Below are positions 16,674 to 24,100 of a stretch of 64,000 nucleotides of DNA, one piece after another. The notes beneath the pieces were generated by a model. That model made no database searches and was not told the DNA's origin. It saw nothing but the letters and a program-made list of their open reading frames with translations. The position numbers were made by a program, and so were the translations under genes. Every line of letters begins with the position of its first letter. The first letter of the stretch is position 1. Where the stretch lies: positions 62,001 through 126,000 of the forward strand of contig NZ_JAMXQV010000024.1 in the NCBI RefSeq assembly GCF_024703995.1. The letters are read 5' to 3'. The DNA is from Amycolatopsis iheyensis. GTDB lineage: Bacteria; Actinomycetota; Actinomycetes; Mycobacteriales; Pseudonocardiaceae.

Positions 16674-17836
16674 GCGACCCCGTGCCCCCGTCGCCCGCCG
16701 CCGCGGCGGCCGTTCCTCCGGCATCGAAAGGCAGCCCGCTCATGTCCCACCCGCAGCCGTCCCACCCGACCACAGAGCCGGCGACCGGCGGCCCCAGCAC
16801 GCGTGACGGAGACCCCACCGTGCCGGTCTCACGCGCGCTCATCGAGGCCCTGGACACCACACCTCAGCGACCGGCGGGCACCGCCGTGAGCGACCCGACC
16901 GAGCCCGATGCCGCAGCCGAGCCGGCCAGGGCGGGAGAGCAGCCGCTGTCGGTGTGGGTGACCGCGCAGACCTCGCCGGCCGCGCAGCGCAAGGGCCGCT
17001 ACGTCGCCGACTCCACCGCACACCCGGCCAAGATGCTGCCCGCGGTAGCTGCGCACGCCATCGGCCACTACACCAACCCCGGGGACCTGGTGTTCGACCC
17101 GATGGCCGGGTCGGGCACGACCCTGGTCGAGGCGATCGACGCCGGGCGCCGCGCGGTCGGGGTGGAGTACGAACCGCATTGGGTCGACGTCGCCCGCGCG
17201 AACCTCGAGCTGGCCCGCGCACGCGGCCAGGAGGTAGACGCCGAGATCGTGCCGGGGGACGCCCGCCAGCTACCGCACCTGCTGCCCGAGAAGTACCGCG
17301 GGCAGGTCGCGCTGGTGGTCACCTCACCCCCGTACGGGCCGTCGCTGCACGGGCAGGTCGTCACCGCGACGACGGACTCCCCAGACGGGAAGGTGCACAA
17401 GTACCACCACCGCTACGGCAACGCCCTCGACCGCGGCAACCTGGCCAACGTCGGCCACCACCGGCTGCTCGCGGGATTCACCCGCATCCTCACCGGCTGC
17501 GCCGCCGTGCTGCGCCCCGGCGGGCACGTCGCGATCACCGTGCGCCCGTGGCGCGAGCATTCCGAACTGATCGACCTGCCCTCGCAGATCATCGCCTGCG
17601 GCCACGCCGCCGGGCTGGTCCCGGTCGAGCGGTGCGTCGCCTTGCTGGCCCGCGTCGCCGACACCGGACTCGTCGCCCGGGGCTCGTTTTTTCAGCGCGA
17701 CTTCATCCGCAAACAACGCGAGCAGGGTCTGCCGCTGCATCTGATCGCGCACGAAGACGTGGTGGTCCTGCGCCGCCCGCTAACCCGCTCAAGTTCGAAG
17801 GTGGCTGCCGGCGGCGGCAGTGAGGTGCCGGCGTGA
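16670..17836 (+). CDS. DNA methyltransferase (N6-adenine or N4-cytosine)
   Basis: A 388-residue amino-methyltransferase. GTG 16670 overlaps the stop of the previous gene (GTGA); ATG 16742 would be an alternative that trims a disordered lead. Motif I is FDPMAGSGTTLVEA and motif IV is TSPPYGPS, in that order. The C-terminal half carries APLRPGG-like and RPWREH segments and a final VVVLRRP strand. No target-recognition domain or endonuclease gene is visible nearby, so it looks like an orphan methyltransferase that protects the element or marks it epigenetically. Confidence 0.85.
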   Translation: MSDPVPPSPAAAAAVPPASKGSPLMSHPQPSHPTTEPATGGPSTRDGDPTVPVSRALIEALDTTPQRPAGTAVSDPTEPDAAAEPARAGEQPLSVWVTAQTSPAAQRKGRYVADSTAHPAKMLPAVAAHAIGHYTNPGDLVFDPMAGSGTTLVEAIDAGRRAVGVEYEPHWVDVARANLELARARGQEVDAEIVPGDARQLPHLLPEKYRGQVALVVTSPPYGPSLHGQVVTATTDSPDGKVHKYHHRYGNALDRGNLANVGHHRLLAGFTRILTGCAAVLRPGGHVAITVRPWREHSELIDLPSQIIACGHAAGLVPVERCVALLARVADTGLVARGSFFQRDFIRKQREQGLPLHLIAHEDVVVLRRPLTRSSSKVAAGGGSEVPA

Positions 17837-18039
17837 GCGCCCGCGCGCGATGCCCGTCCTGCGGCTGGACCGCACACCGCCGGTGGCCCGACCGAGCGCG
17901 CCGCGCCGCGGCCCGTCACCGCTGCGCACCAGACCGGCCGGAGCCGACAGTGCCCGGGACACGGCAGGCGATCGGATCTGCGCCATTCCTGGTCGTTGGC
18001 TGCGGAGAGGGGGGCAGCGATGAGCGCACCTCACCGTGA
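17833..18039 (+). CDS. Small zinc-ribbon-like protein
   Basis: A 68-residue basic protein from GTG 17833, overlapping the methyltransferase stop (GTGA) and overlapped by the next start at 18020. It has CPSCGW at residues 7-12, plus later Cys at about 31 and 57, a spacing compatible with a loose zinc ribbon. Tight packing between two methyltransferase genes supports translation. Function unknown. Confidence 0.5.
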   Translation: MSARARCPSCGWTAHRRWPDRARRAAARHRCAPDRPEPTVPGTRQAIGSAPFLVVGCGEGGSDERTSP

Positions 18040-19806
18040 CGACGCCACGCCTGCGGCCGACGCCGACGACGCCGCGCACTTTGTGGCGACCGAGGGGCCG
18101 GTGATCGGGTCGCTGTGCACCGGCCTGCTGGGCCTGGATCTCGCGGTCGCGGCCGTGCTCGGCGGCCGGATCGCCTGGTACAGCGAGATCGATCCGCACG
18201 CCGAGCGGATCCTCACTGCCCGGCTGCCGGGCGTGCCGAACCTCGGCGATCTGCGGACGATCGACTTCACCGGCGTCGAGCAGGTGGACGTGCTCACAGC
18301 CGGATTCCCCTGTCAGGACATCTCCGCGGCCGGCCGGCGCGCAGGCATCGAGAAAGGCACTCGCAGTGGACTGTGGCGCAACGTGCTGGACGCCGTTCGC
18401 GTCCTACGACCCAGCCTCGTCATCCTGGAGAACGTCGCCGCCCTCCGCTGGAGAAACGGCGGGCTCGACCACGTACTCGGCGGCCTGGCCGAAACGAGGT
18501 ATGACGCGGTCTGGCGTTGCGTACGAGCCAGCGACATCGGCGCCGCGCACCGCCGCGAGCGGGTGTTCGTGTGTGCCGTCCCCCAGCCGGGAGGGGTTGC
18601 GGATGATGCCGACACCGCAGGCCCGCGACGGCGAGCCCCGCGGCCCGGTCGACCCGGCGCGGCGCCGCGCGGGCGGGCACCAGGTCAACCTCAACGACGC
18701 GGTGCACGCGGTGGCGAAGCTGTTGCCGACGCCCCGCGCATCGGACACCGGGTCACCGGGCAGACGCGCCGGCCGCGGGTTCCGCCCTCCTCTGTCGCAG
18801 CAAGTGCTGCCACTGGTGACACCGACGGAGCCGGCGGCACACGAGGACCTGGCGGACGTGGCGTCGCTTCCGCGCGGGTGTGCAGTGGCCGACACGGCGC
18901 CGGTGCTGCCCACGCCAACCGCCTCGGACGCCCGAAACTGCACACGCCGCACCCACGATGGCGGACCATCCCTTCCCGATCGGGCACGCGCACTGACGAC
19001 ACCCGCTTCGATCGGCGAGGAGACGTGTTGCGCGACAACACAATTCCGGGGGGGGGGGGGGGGATTCGTAGCTGTCTTTCCCCCGGCGCGTGGGGCACTG
19101 CTGCCGACACCGACTGCGCACGACGGTTCTTCCAACGGAATCTCCGCTGCCTCACGACGAGGAGGTCCGTCCCTGTCGGACACCTTACGCCTGCTGCCCA
19201 CGCCCCGGGTGACCGACGGGACGAAGGGATGCCCCGCGCAACGCGGCTCGAAAGGCGACCTGATGCTGCCGTCAGTCGCCGTAGCCGTCACCCGGCCCCG
19301 CCGACGCCCCGCCACGCGGAAGGATGCGACTGATCGTGACCACCGACCGCGCACCCCGCGGAGGCCGCGCCGCACGCGGTAAACCGGCGCCGGTGGACTG
19401 GGGCGAGTACGCCGCCGCTGTGCACCGCTGGGAACTCATCACGAGCCACCCCGCGCCCTACCCGACGCAGCCCGGCCGCCACGGACGTCCCGTCCTTGCG
19501 CCCGCGTTCGTCGAGTGGCTGATGGGCCTGCCGCCGGGCTGGGTGACCGCCGAGCACCTCGACCTGCCCCGCACCGCCCAGCTGCGTGCGCTCGGCAACG
19601 GCGTCATGCCCCAGCAAGCCGCCCACGCCCTGCGTCTGCTGCTCGAGGACCTCGCCCACCTCACCTGCTCCTGGCACCCGCCGACCGCCGCACCATCACG
19701 AGTATCCGACCACCGCGGACGCACCACCACCACAAGGCGTCCCGCCGCCACTCGCACTGCGGCCAGCAAGCGCACCCGCCGCACCGGCGCCGGCTCGCGT
19801 CGCTGA
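18020..19806 (+). pseudogene. C5-cytosine DNA methyltransferase broken over three frames
   Basis: The N-terminus, from ATG 18020, has SLCTGLLGLDLAV (motif I), GFPCQDISAAGRR (motif IV, catalytic Cys), ENVAALRW (motif VI) and RRERVFV (motif VIII). After about 18595 homology continues one frame over, with a repeated LPTPxASD-type unit in a long central segment. After about 19300 it continues in the third frame, with FVEWLMGLPPGWVT and RALGNGVMPQQAA (motifs IX-X). Each shift equals one extra base; the first sits at a C5 run. A G16 tract (19048-19063) lies in the middle part and does not itself break the frame. The gene is either decayed, phase-variable or carries sequencing errors. The last part could also be a separate ORF from ATG 19324. 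Confidence 0.75.
19048..19063 (+). repeat. Homopolymer of 16 G inside the cytosine methyltransferase
   Basis: Sixteen consecutive G. Tracts of this length are slippage-prone in replication and also hard to sequence. The flanking frames match each other, so this length is the in-frame one for the middle segment. Confidence 0.9.
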
Positions 19807-19906
19807 ACTCGCGGCGCTGCGGAGCGGTGAAGCCGACCGGCCAGAGCCCGCCCCGCAGCGCCGCATTCCATCCTCGCCGGTTCCACCCGGAAAGAGAGGT
19901 CTTGCC

Positions 19907-20599
19907 ATGCCCGTCCGCGCCAACACGAATCGACCCCGCGGCCTGCGGCGATGGGTTCGCGCCGTCCGCCATCACCTGACCTCGCGGCGGCACAGGCGGC
20001 CATCGAACCTCGTCGGGACCGGAGGTCCCCACCAACAGGTCGACGCCCTGACGCACCCGGTGACGAGGCGGTCGGCCGAGGCGGTCGCCGCCCTGATCCG
20101 GGCCGGCTGGAACGTCCACCGCCCGCCGTATGGCTACACGACCATGACCGTCGCCAGGGCGGCGCCGAGCCGACGGGGCAACGCCCGGACCCGGCTCACC
20201 CCGGACTCGCGCCGCGCCCCAGTGGTGCAGGCGATCTTCTACTGGCGCGCGGTCACCGGTCTGTCGGTCGAGCACATCACGGCTCGGCTCGACGCGGACC
20301 TCGACCGCTACCCGCCGCCCGGAACGCACACCGCGTGGCCGCCCGCAGCGGTTACCGCGATCCTCACCAACGTCAAGTACACCGGCTACCAGGCCACCTG
20401 TACTCGCGACGAGCACGGTGCCTTCCGCCCCGCCAGCGAGTGGGTTCTGTCGGACCAGCCCGCGCACCGGGCCCTGATCACCCCCGCGTTGTTCTGGGCA
20501 GCTCAAAGCCCGGCCACCAGTGTCCGGCGTGTCCCGCACCGCCTGCTCGCTTCCACCCACGACCGTCCCGCCGGCCATGGCAGTGAGGAGAGCCCGTGA
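19907..20599 (+). CDS. Recombinase-domain protein lacking the resolvase catalytic domain
   Basis: A 230-residue protein from ATG 19907 (AGAGG upstream). It matches the central 'Recombinase' domain of large serine recombinases: RPPYGYTTM near residue 71, APVVQAIFYWRAVTGLSVEH, and AVTAILTNVKYTGYQ (about 100-170). There is no N-terminal catalytic serine domain, no zinc ribbon and no coiled coil. The first 45 residues are basic. It cannot catalyse strand exchange alone. It may be a DNA-binding directionality factor or regulator, or a remnant. The tail overlaps the next gene by GTGA. Confidence 0.7.
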   Translation: MPVRANTNRPRGLRRWVRAVRHHLTSRRHRRPSNLVGTGGPHQQVDALTHPVTRRSAEAVAALIRAGWNVHRPPYGYTTMTVARAAPSRRGNARTRLTPDSRRAPVVQAIFYWRAVTGLSVEHITARLDADLDRYPPPGTHTAWPPAAVTAILTNVKYTGYQATCTRDEHGAFRPASEWVLSDQPAHRALITPALFWAAQSPATSVRRVPHRLLASTHDRPAGHGSEESP

Positions 20600-21594
20600 C
20601 CGCCGTCCACGCGCCCGCCACCCGGCGCACCGCCACATCACGACCGAACAGCTCGTCTCGAGACCGGCGCCGCCCACCGGCAAGCCCGCCAACGGCGCGG
20701 CGGCGCCGCGAGCGCTACCCCGGAACGCCACGCGGCCGGTACCTCAGCCTTGGTGCCGGGGTCCAGAGCATGTGCGTGCTGCTGCTCGCGTGCGAGAAGG
20801 AGATCCCGCCCTTCGACGCAGCCCTCTTCGCCGACACGGGCTGGGAACCCAAACAGGTGTATGCCCAGCTCGACACCGCACGTCGCCTCGGCGCGCAGGC
20901 CGGGATTCCGGTACGGACGGTGTCCAGCGGCAACATTCGCCACGACGCCCTCAAACCGAACGCGCGGTTCGTCACCATGCCGCTGTTCGTCAAGAACCCT
21001 GACGGGTCGCGCGGCATGGCCCGCCGGCAGTGCACGGGCGAGTACAAGATCCGGCCGCTGAAGAAGGCGGTGCGCGAGATTCTCGGGTACCCGCACCCGC
21101 AGCGGGTGCCGCGCGGGGTGTTCGTCGATCAGGCCATCGGCATCTCGACCGATGAGTTCCACCGCGCCAAGGACTCGGACGTCAACTACACCCGCAATAT
21201 TTTCCCGCTGCTCGACTTGGGGATGTCGCGTTCGGACTGCATGACCTATCTGCGCGAGCGGGGCCTCGGCGACGTCGTGAAAAGCTCCTGCATCGGCTGC
21301 CCGTACTCGGGAAACTCGCGGCTGCGGTTCATCCGGGACACCGATCCGGACGCCTGGGCGGACCTGATCGAGTTCGACCGGGCCATCCGCCACGGCAGCC
21401 CCCGTGCCAACGCCGACGGCCAACCGTTGCGAGGCAAGTTCTTCCTCCACCGATCGCTGCTTCCGCTCGACCAGGTCGACCTGGACCTCACCCGAGGCCG
21501 CCCCGGAGCGGACGAAGACGACCCCGACGGTTGCTCCCCCTTCAGCTGCCGGAGCGGCCACGCCACGGACAGCGCACTGGCTGCCGAGCACTGA
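20596..21594 (+). CDS. PAPS-reductase-like adenine nucleotide alpha-hydrolase
   Basis: A 332-residue protein of the ATP-pyrophosphatase/PAPS-reductase superfamily often found on actinophages and mobile elements. GTG 20596 is overlapped by the upstream stop. The P-loop is SLGAGVQSMC (about 51-60), a variant of SGGxDS. FADTGWEPK matches the family's second motif, and SSCIGCPYSGNSRL (about 232-245) has a CxxC likely to bind Fe-S or zinc; QCTGEYK gives another Cys. Superfamily members activate substrates by adenylation or reduction, including sulfur insertion in nucleic acids. In this setting, beside DNA methyltransferases, a DNA or tRNA modification role is plausible but unproven. Confidence 0.75.
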   Translation: MTAVHAPATRRTATSRPNSSSRDRRRPPASPPTARRRRERYPGTPRGRYLSLGAGVQSMCVLLLACEKEIPPFDAALFADTGWEPKQVYAQLDTARRLGAQAGIPVRTVSSGNIRHDALKPNARFVTMPLFVKNPDGSRGMARRQCTGEYKIRPLKKAVREILGYPHPQRVPRGVFVDQAIGISTDEFHRAKDSDVNYTRNIFPLLDLGMSRSDCMTYLRERGLGDVVKSSCIGCPYSGNSRLRFIRDTDPDAWADLIEFDRAIRHGSPRANADGQPLRGKFFLHRSLLPLDQVDLDLTRGRPGADEDDPDGCSPFSCRSGHATDSALAAEH

Positions 21595-21651
21595 TCTCGC
21601 CGGCACCCGGTGCGCTAGAGAGACGCCACAGACAACTCCAAGGAGTTCGCC

Positions 21652-21930
21652 ATGCAAGATGCTGAACCGGGGGAACTGAGCCCTGAACCAGCCCACGCGG
21701 CTTCCCCCAGGTCGGTGCCGTCCTGGTCACCCGAGCGTTTGGAAGGCCTAGGTCTCACCACCGACCTGATGACAGCCGCCGATCTGCTCGGCATCAAACG
21801 AACCAAAGCTTACACGCTCGCTCGCAACGGGGCGTTCCCTGTGCCAACAGTTCGGATCGGACGCAGCTACCGCGTCGCGGTTGCCTCGATCGTCGAGCTA
21901 TTCGGACTGGGCAGAGAGCCTCGTACCTGA
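21652..21930 (+). CDS. xis: Excisionase / MerR-like HTH protein
   Basis: A 92-residue protein with a winged-helix of the excisionase type (MTAADLLGIKRTKAYTLARN, then FPVPTVRIGRSYRV), located 83 bases before the integrase. Proteins of this class bind near the attachment site and bias the integrase toward excision. ATG 21652 follows an AAGGAG site. Confidence 0.82.
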   Translation: MQDAEPGELSPEPAHAASPRSVPSWSPERLEGLGLTTDLMTAADLLGIKRTKAYTLARNGAFPVPTVRIGRSYRVAVASIVELFGLGREPRT

Positions 21931-22013
21931 GCCTTGCCCTCTGAACGATCGCGAGCGTAGATAGCCGCTGTGCATCACGGCCGACCTACGGATTTCCAGA
22001 CAGGAAAACCCGC

Positions 22014-23504
22014 ATGACATCCCGCACGTTCAAAGGAAGCACCTACAAGCGATGTACCTGTCGACATCCGCAAACCGACAAACAACTTGGCGCAACCTGC
22101 CCGAAACTCAAGCGCAGCAACGGCACCTGGAGTTCCAACCACGGAACATGGTCCTTCCAAGCCGAACTCCCGCACAATAACCGCGGTGATCGTCGCACGC
22201 GCCGCCGAGGCGGCTTCGCCAGCCAGACCGAAGCACAAACCATGCTCGGCGACATCGCCGCGCTCCTGGAGGTGGGTGGCAAGCATGGCGATAGCGCGCT
22301 GATCGCCGTCGGCGATCTCATCGACGAACGTCTCCAGGCCAACGAACCCCTTCCGGCTCCCGAACTGGTCGCCAAACAACTCGACGCCGGAAACGCCGCG
22401 GTCGACGCGATCCCAACGGTCGGCGAGTGGCTGCTGAACTGGCTTTCGACCCGCAAGGTCAGAAAGGGCACGCGCCGCAGCTACCTCCAGCACATCGAGT
22501 CGTGGCTGATCCCCTACCTCGGACATTACCGGCTCGACCTGCTCACGATGGAACACATTGCCCGCATGTTCGACGCAATGGCCGAACGCAACGACACCAT
22601 CACCGCCGCGAAAACCAGCGACGACCCGGCTGCCCAAGCCAGCGTCCGGAACCTGCGGGTCATTGGTCCGGCCACCATGCAGCGCTACCGGGCAACGCTG
22701 CGCGCGGCATTGAATTCCGCGATCCGCAACCCGAAGATCCCGATTACCTTCAACCCGGCTTCTTACGTCGAACTCGAATCAGGCAAGCGTCCCAAAGCGC
22801 TGCTGTGGACGCCAGGCCGGATCGAACAGTGGCAACAGACGGGTGAGAAGCCCTCCCGCGTCATGGTGTGGACGCCCGAGCACACCGGACATTTCCTCGA
22901 TCACGCCGAAGGGCACCCCTACTACGTCCTGTTTCACCTGATCGCCTACCGGGGGCTTCGCCGAGGCGAAGCCTGCGGGCTGCCCTGGTGGGAAGTTGAC
23001 CTCACGAGCCAGTCCATCACGATCAGCAAGACACTGATCCAGATCGGGTGGCACGCCGAATTCGGCGAACCGAAGAGCGACGCCTCCGGCCGGATCGTCG
23101 CCCTCGATGTCGCCAGCACGGAGGTGCTCCACCGGCAGAAGAGCCGCCAGACCGCGATGCGCGAGGCCGCGGCGCACTGGGTCGAACACGGGCTGGTCTG
23201 CACTGAGGCCGACGGCAGTCCGATTCACCCGGCCAAGCTCACCGACGCCTTCCATGCCATCGCCGAAGCCGCAGGACTTCCGCCGGTCCGGCTACACGAC
23301 CTCCGTCACGGCGCCGCGACGCTGGCCTTGGCTGCCGGAGCAGACCTCAAAACCGTCCAGGAGCTGCTCGGCCACTCAACCATCGCCATCACGGCCGACA
23401 CCTACACTCACGTGCTGCCCGAACTTGCTCGCGAGACCGCGGAGGCCACGGCCCAGCTCGTGCCGAGGCGCAGTGCGAGTGCGATACAGATCGCAGGGAT
23501 ATGA
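22014..23504 (+). CDS. int: Tyrosine recombinase integrase
   Basis: A 496-residue integrase with the usual three parts: an N-terminal arm-binding region rich in Cys/His and basic residues, a SAM-like core-binding domain (about 145-260) and a catalytic domain. Catalytic residues are R in YRGLRRGEACG, HxxR in HDLRHGAATLA, H in LLGHSTIAITADTY and the final Tyr in DTYTHVLPEL. It ends 87 bases from the 3' end of tRNA-Lys and reads toward it, as expected for an integrase that uses that tRNA. ATG 22014 is near a weak AGGAAA site. Confidence 0.93.
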   Translation: MTSRTFKGSTYKRCTCRHPQTDKQLGATCPKLKRSNGTWSSNHGTWSFQAELPHNNRGDRRTRRRGGFASQTEAQTMLGDIAALLEVGGKHGDSALIAVGDLIDERLQANEPLPAPELVAKQLDAGNAAVDAIPTVGEWLLNWLSTRKVRKGTRRSYLQHIESWLIPYLGHYRLDLLTMEHIARMFDAMAERNDTITAAKTSDDPAAQASVRNLRVIGPATMQRYRATLRAALNSAIRNPKIPITFNPASYVELESGKRPKALLWTPGRIEQWQQTGEKPSRVMVWTPEHTGHFLDHAEGHPYYVLFHLIAYRGLRRGEACGLPWWEVDLTSQSITISKTLIQIGWHAEFGEPKSDASGRIVALDVASTEVLHRQKSRQTAMREAAAHWVEHGLVCTEADGSPIHPAKLTDAFHAIAEAAGLPPVRLHDLRHGAATLALAAGADLKTVQELLGHSTIAITADTYTHVLPELARETAEATAQLVPRRSASAIQIAGI

Positions 23505-23590
23505 CACAAGGTAACAGGGGGTTAACGCCCAGTGAGAGGGTTGCGTCCAAGTGCTCAGTCGTCAACCCATCGCTTGACCTGCGTAGTAAG

Positions 23591-23635
23591 TGGGCCGCCA
23601 GGGGCTCGAACCCTGGACCCAAGGATTAAAAGTCC
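23591..23635. other. Probable attachment site (att) within the tRNA 3' half
   Basis: Tyrosine integrases of actinobacterial elements usually recombine in the tRNA segment from the anticodon loop to the 3' end. Here that is about 23591-23635. The exact core is unknown because the matching direct repeat at the other end is outside the window. Confidence 0.55.
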
Positions 23636-23663
23636 TCTGCTCTACCAACTGAGCTAGCGGCCC
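23591..23663 (-). tRNA. tRNA-Lys (anticodon UUU)
   Basis: Reading the minus strand: acceptor stem GGGCCGC (23663-23657) pairs with GCGGCCC (23598-23592). The D arm (GCTCAGTTGGTAGAGC), anticodon arm GAGGA-CTTTTAA-TCCTT with anticodon TTT, and T arm with TTCGAGC are all intact. The discriminator is A at 23591. CCA is not encoded. Confidence 0.95.
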
Positions 23664-23687
23664 GCGGATTAAGCTTACCGAGCTGGA

Positions 23688-24045
23688 TCACGACGTCGGC
23701 ACGCCGGGTGTCACAACACGGCGGTGGCGTGACCCGCCGGCGGGCAGGGCGGCGGTGTAGCCGGTGCCGGTTGCCGACGTGCAGGACGGACTGACCGGGG
23801 CGGACGTCGAGCTGGTGGAGCATCGCTGCGATCACGATGGGATCGATGCTGCGCGCGGTGTAAGCGCCGGGGCTTCCTGTGCGCCGAGGGCTGTACGCCT
23901 CGGCGAGCGGGAGGTCTGGCATGAAGGCTTCGATGCGGACCCGCTCCATCGCGGTCCGCTTTCCGGGGTTCGTGGCGTGGCCGCCGGCGACGATCTGATC
24001 GACCATCGAGCTGCCCAGGTCCGCGGATATGTAGGACTGGTTCAT
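23688..24045 (-). pseudogene. Remnant of an FxLD-type (PCMT-like) methyltransferase
   Basis: From ATG 24045 (AGGGG upstream) about 75 residues match the N-terminus of methyltransferases annotated 'FxLD system': VDQIVAGGHATNP, then FMPDLPLAEAY, then IVIAAMLHQLDVRPGQSVLHV. Where the SAM motif GTGTGY should follow, the reading frame must shift to find it (GTGTGYTAALPAG), and the rest of the enzyme (about 300 residues) is missing. The fragment ends beside the tRNA. No FxLD lanthipeptide precursor is visible. It is a relic, perhaps trimmed by repeated insertions at the tRNA. Confidence 0.65.
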
Positions 24046-24100
24046 CGACATCCCCTTCGATTTGCCGAGCTTTGCGAGCCGTCGGGAGTTTCGGTGTCGC

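Larger units (their letters stand above)
1..23635. mobile_element. Integrative conjugative element, right end visible
   Basis: A conjugation operon (pilin, TrbL/VirB6-like, PrgI, VirB4, VirD4, muralytic enzyme), DNA methyltransferases, excisionase and tyrosine integrase are contiguous and end at the 3' end of tRNA-Lys. This is the layout of an actinobacterial ICE integrated in a tRNA gene. PrgI with VirB4, VirD4 and a lysozyme-like protein is the gene set of the FATA mating-pair class found in Firmicutes and Actinobacteria. I see no classical MOB relaxase; the Replic_Relax protein at 4334-5413 is the only candidate. The left attachment site is outside the window, so total size is unknown. Confidence 0.85.

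Noticed and set aside
21652..23504. Prophage instead of conjugative element
   Set aside because: Integrase, excisionase and a phage-like PAPS-reductase homologue would suit a phage, but there are no capsid, terminase, portal or tail genes, while a full conjugation operon is present.
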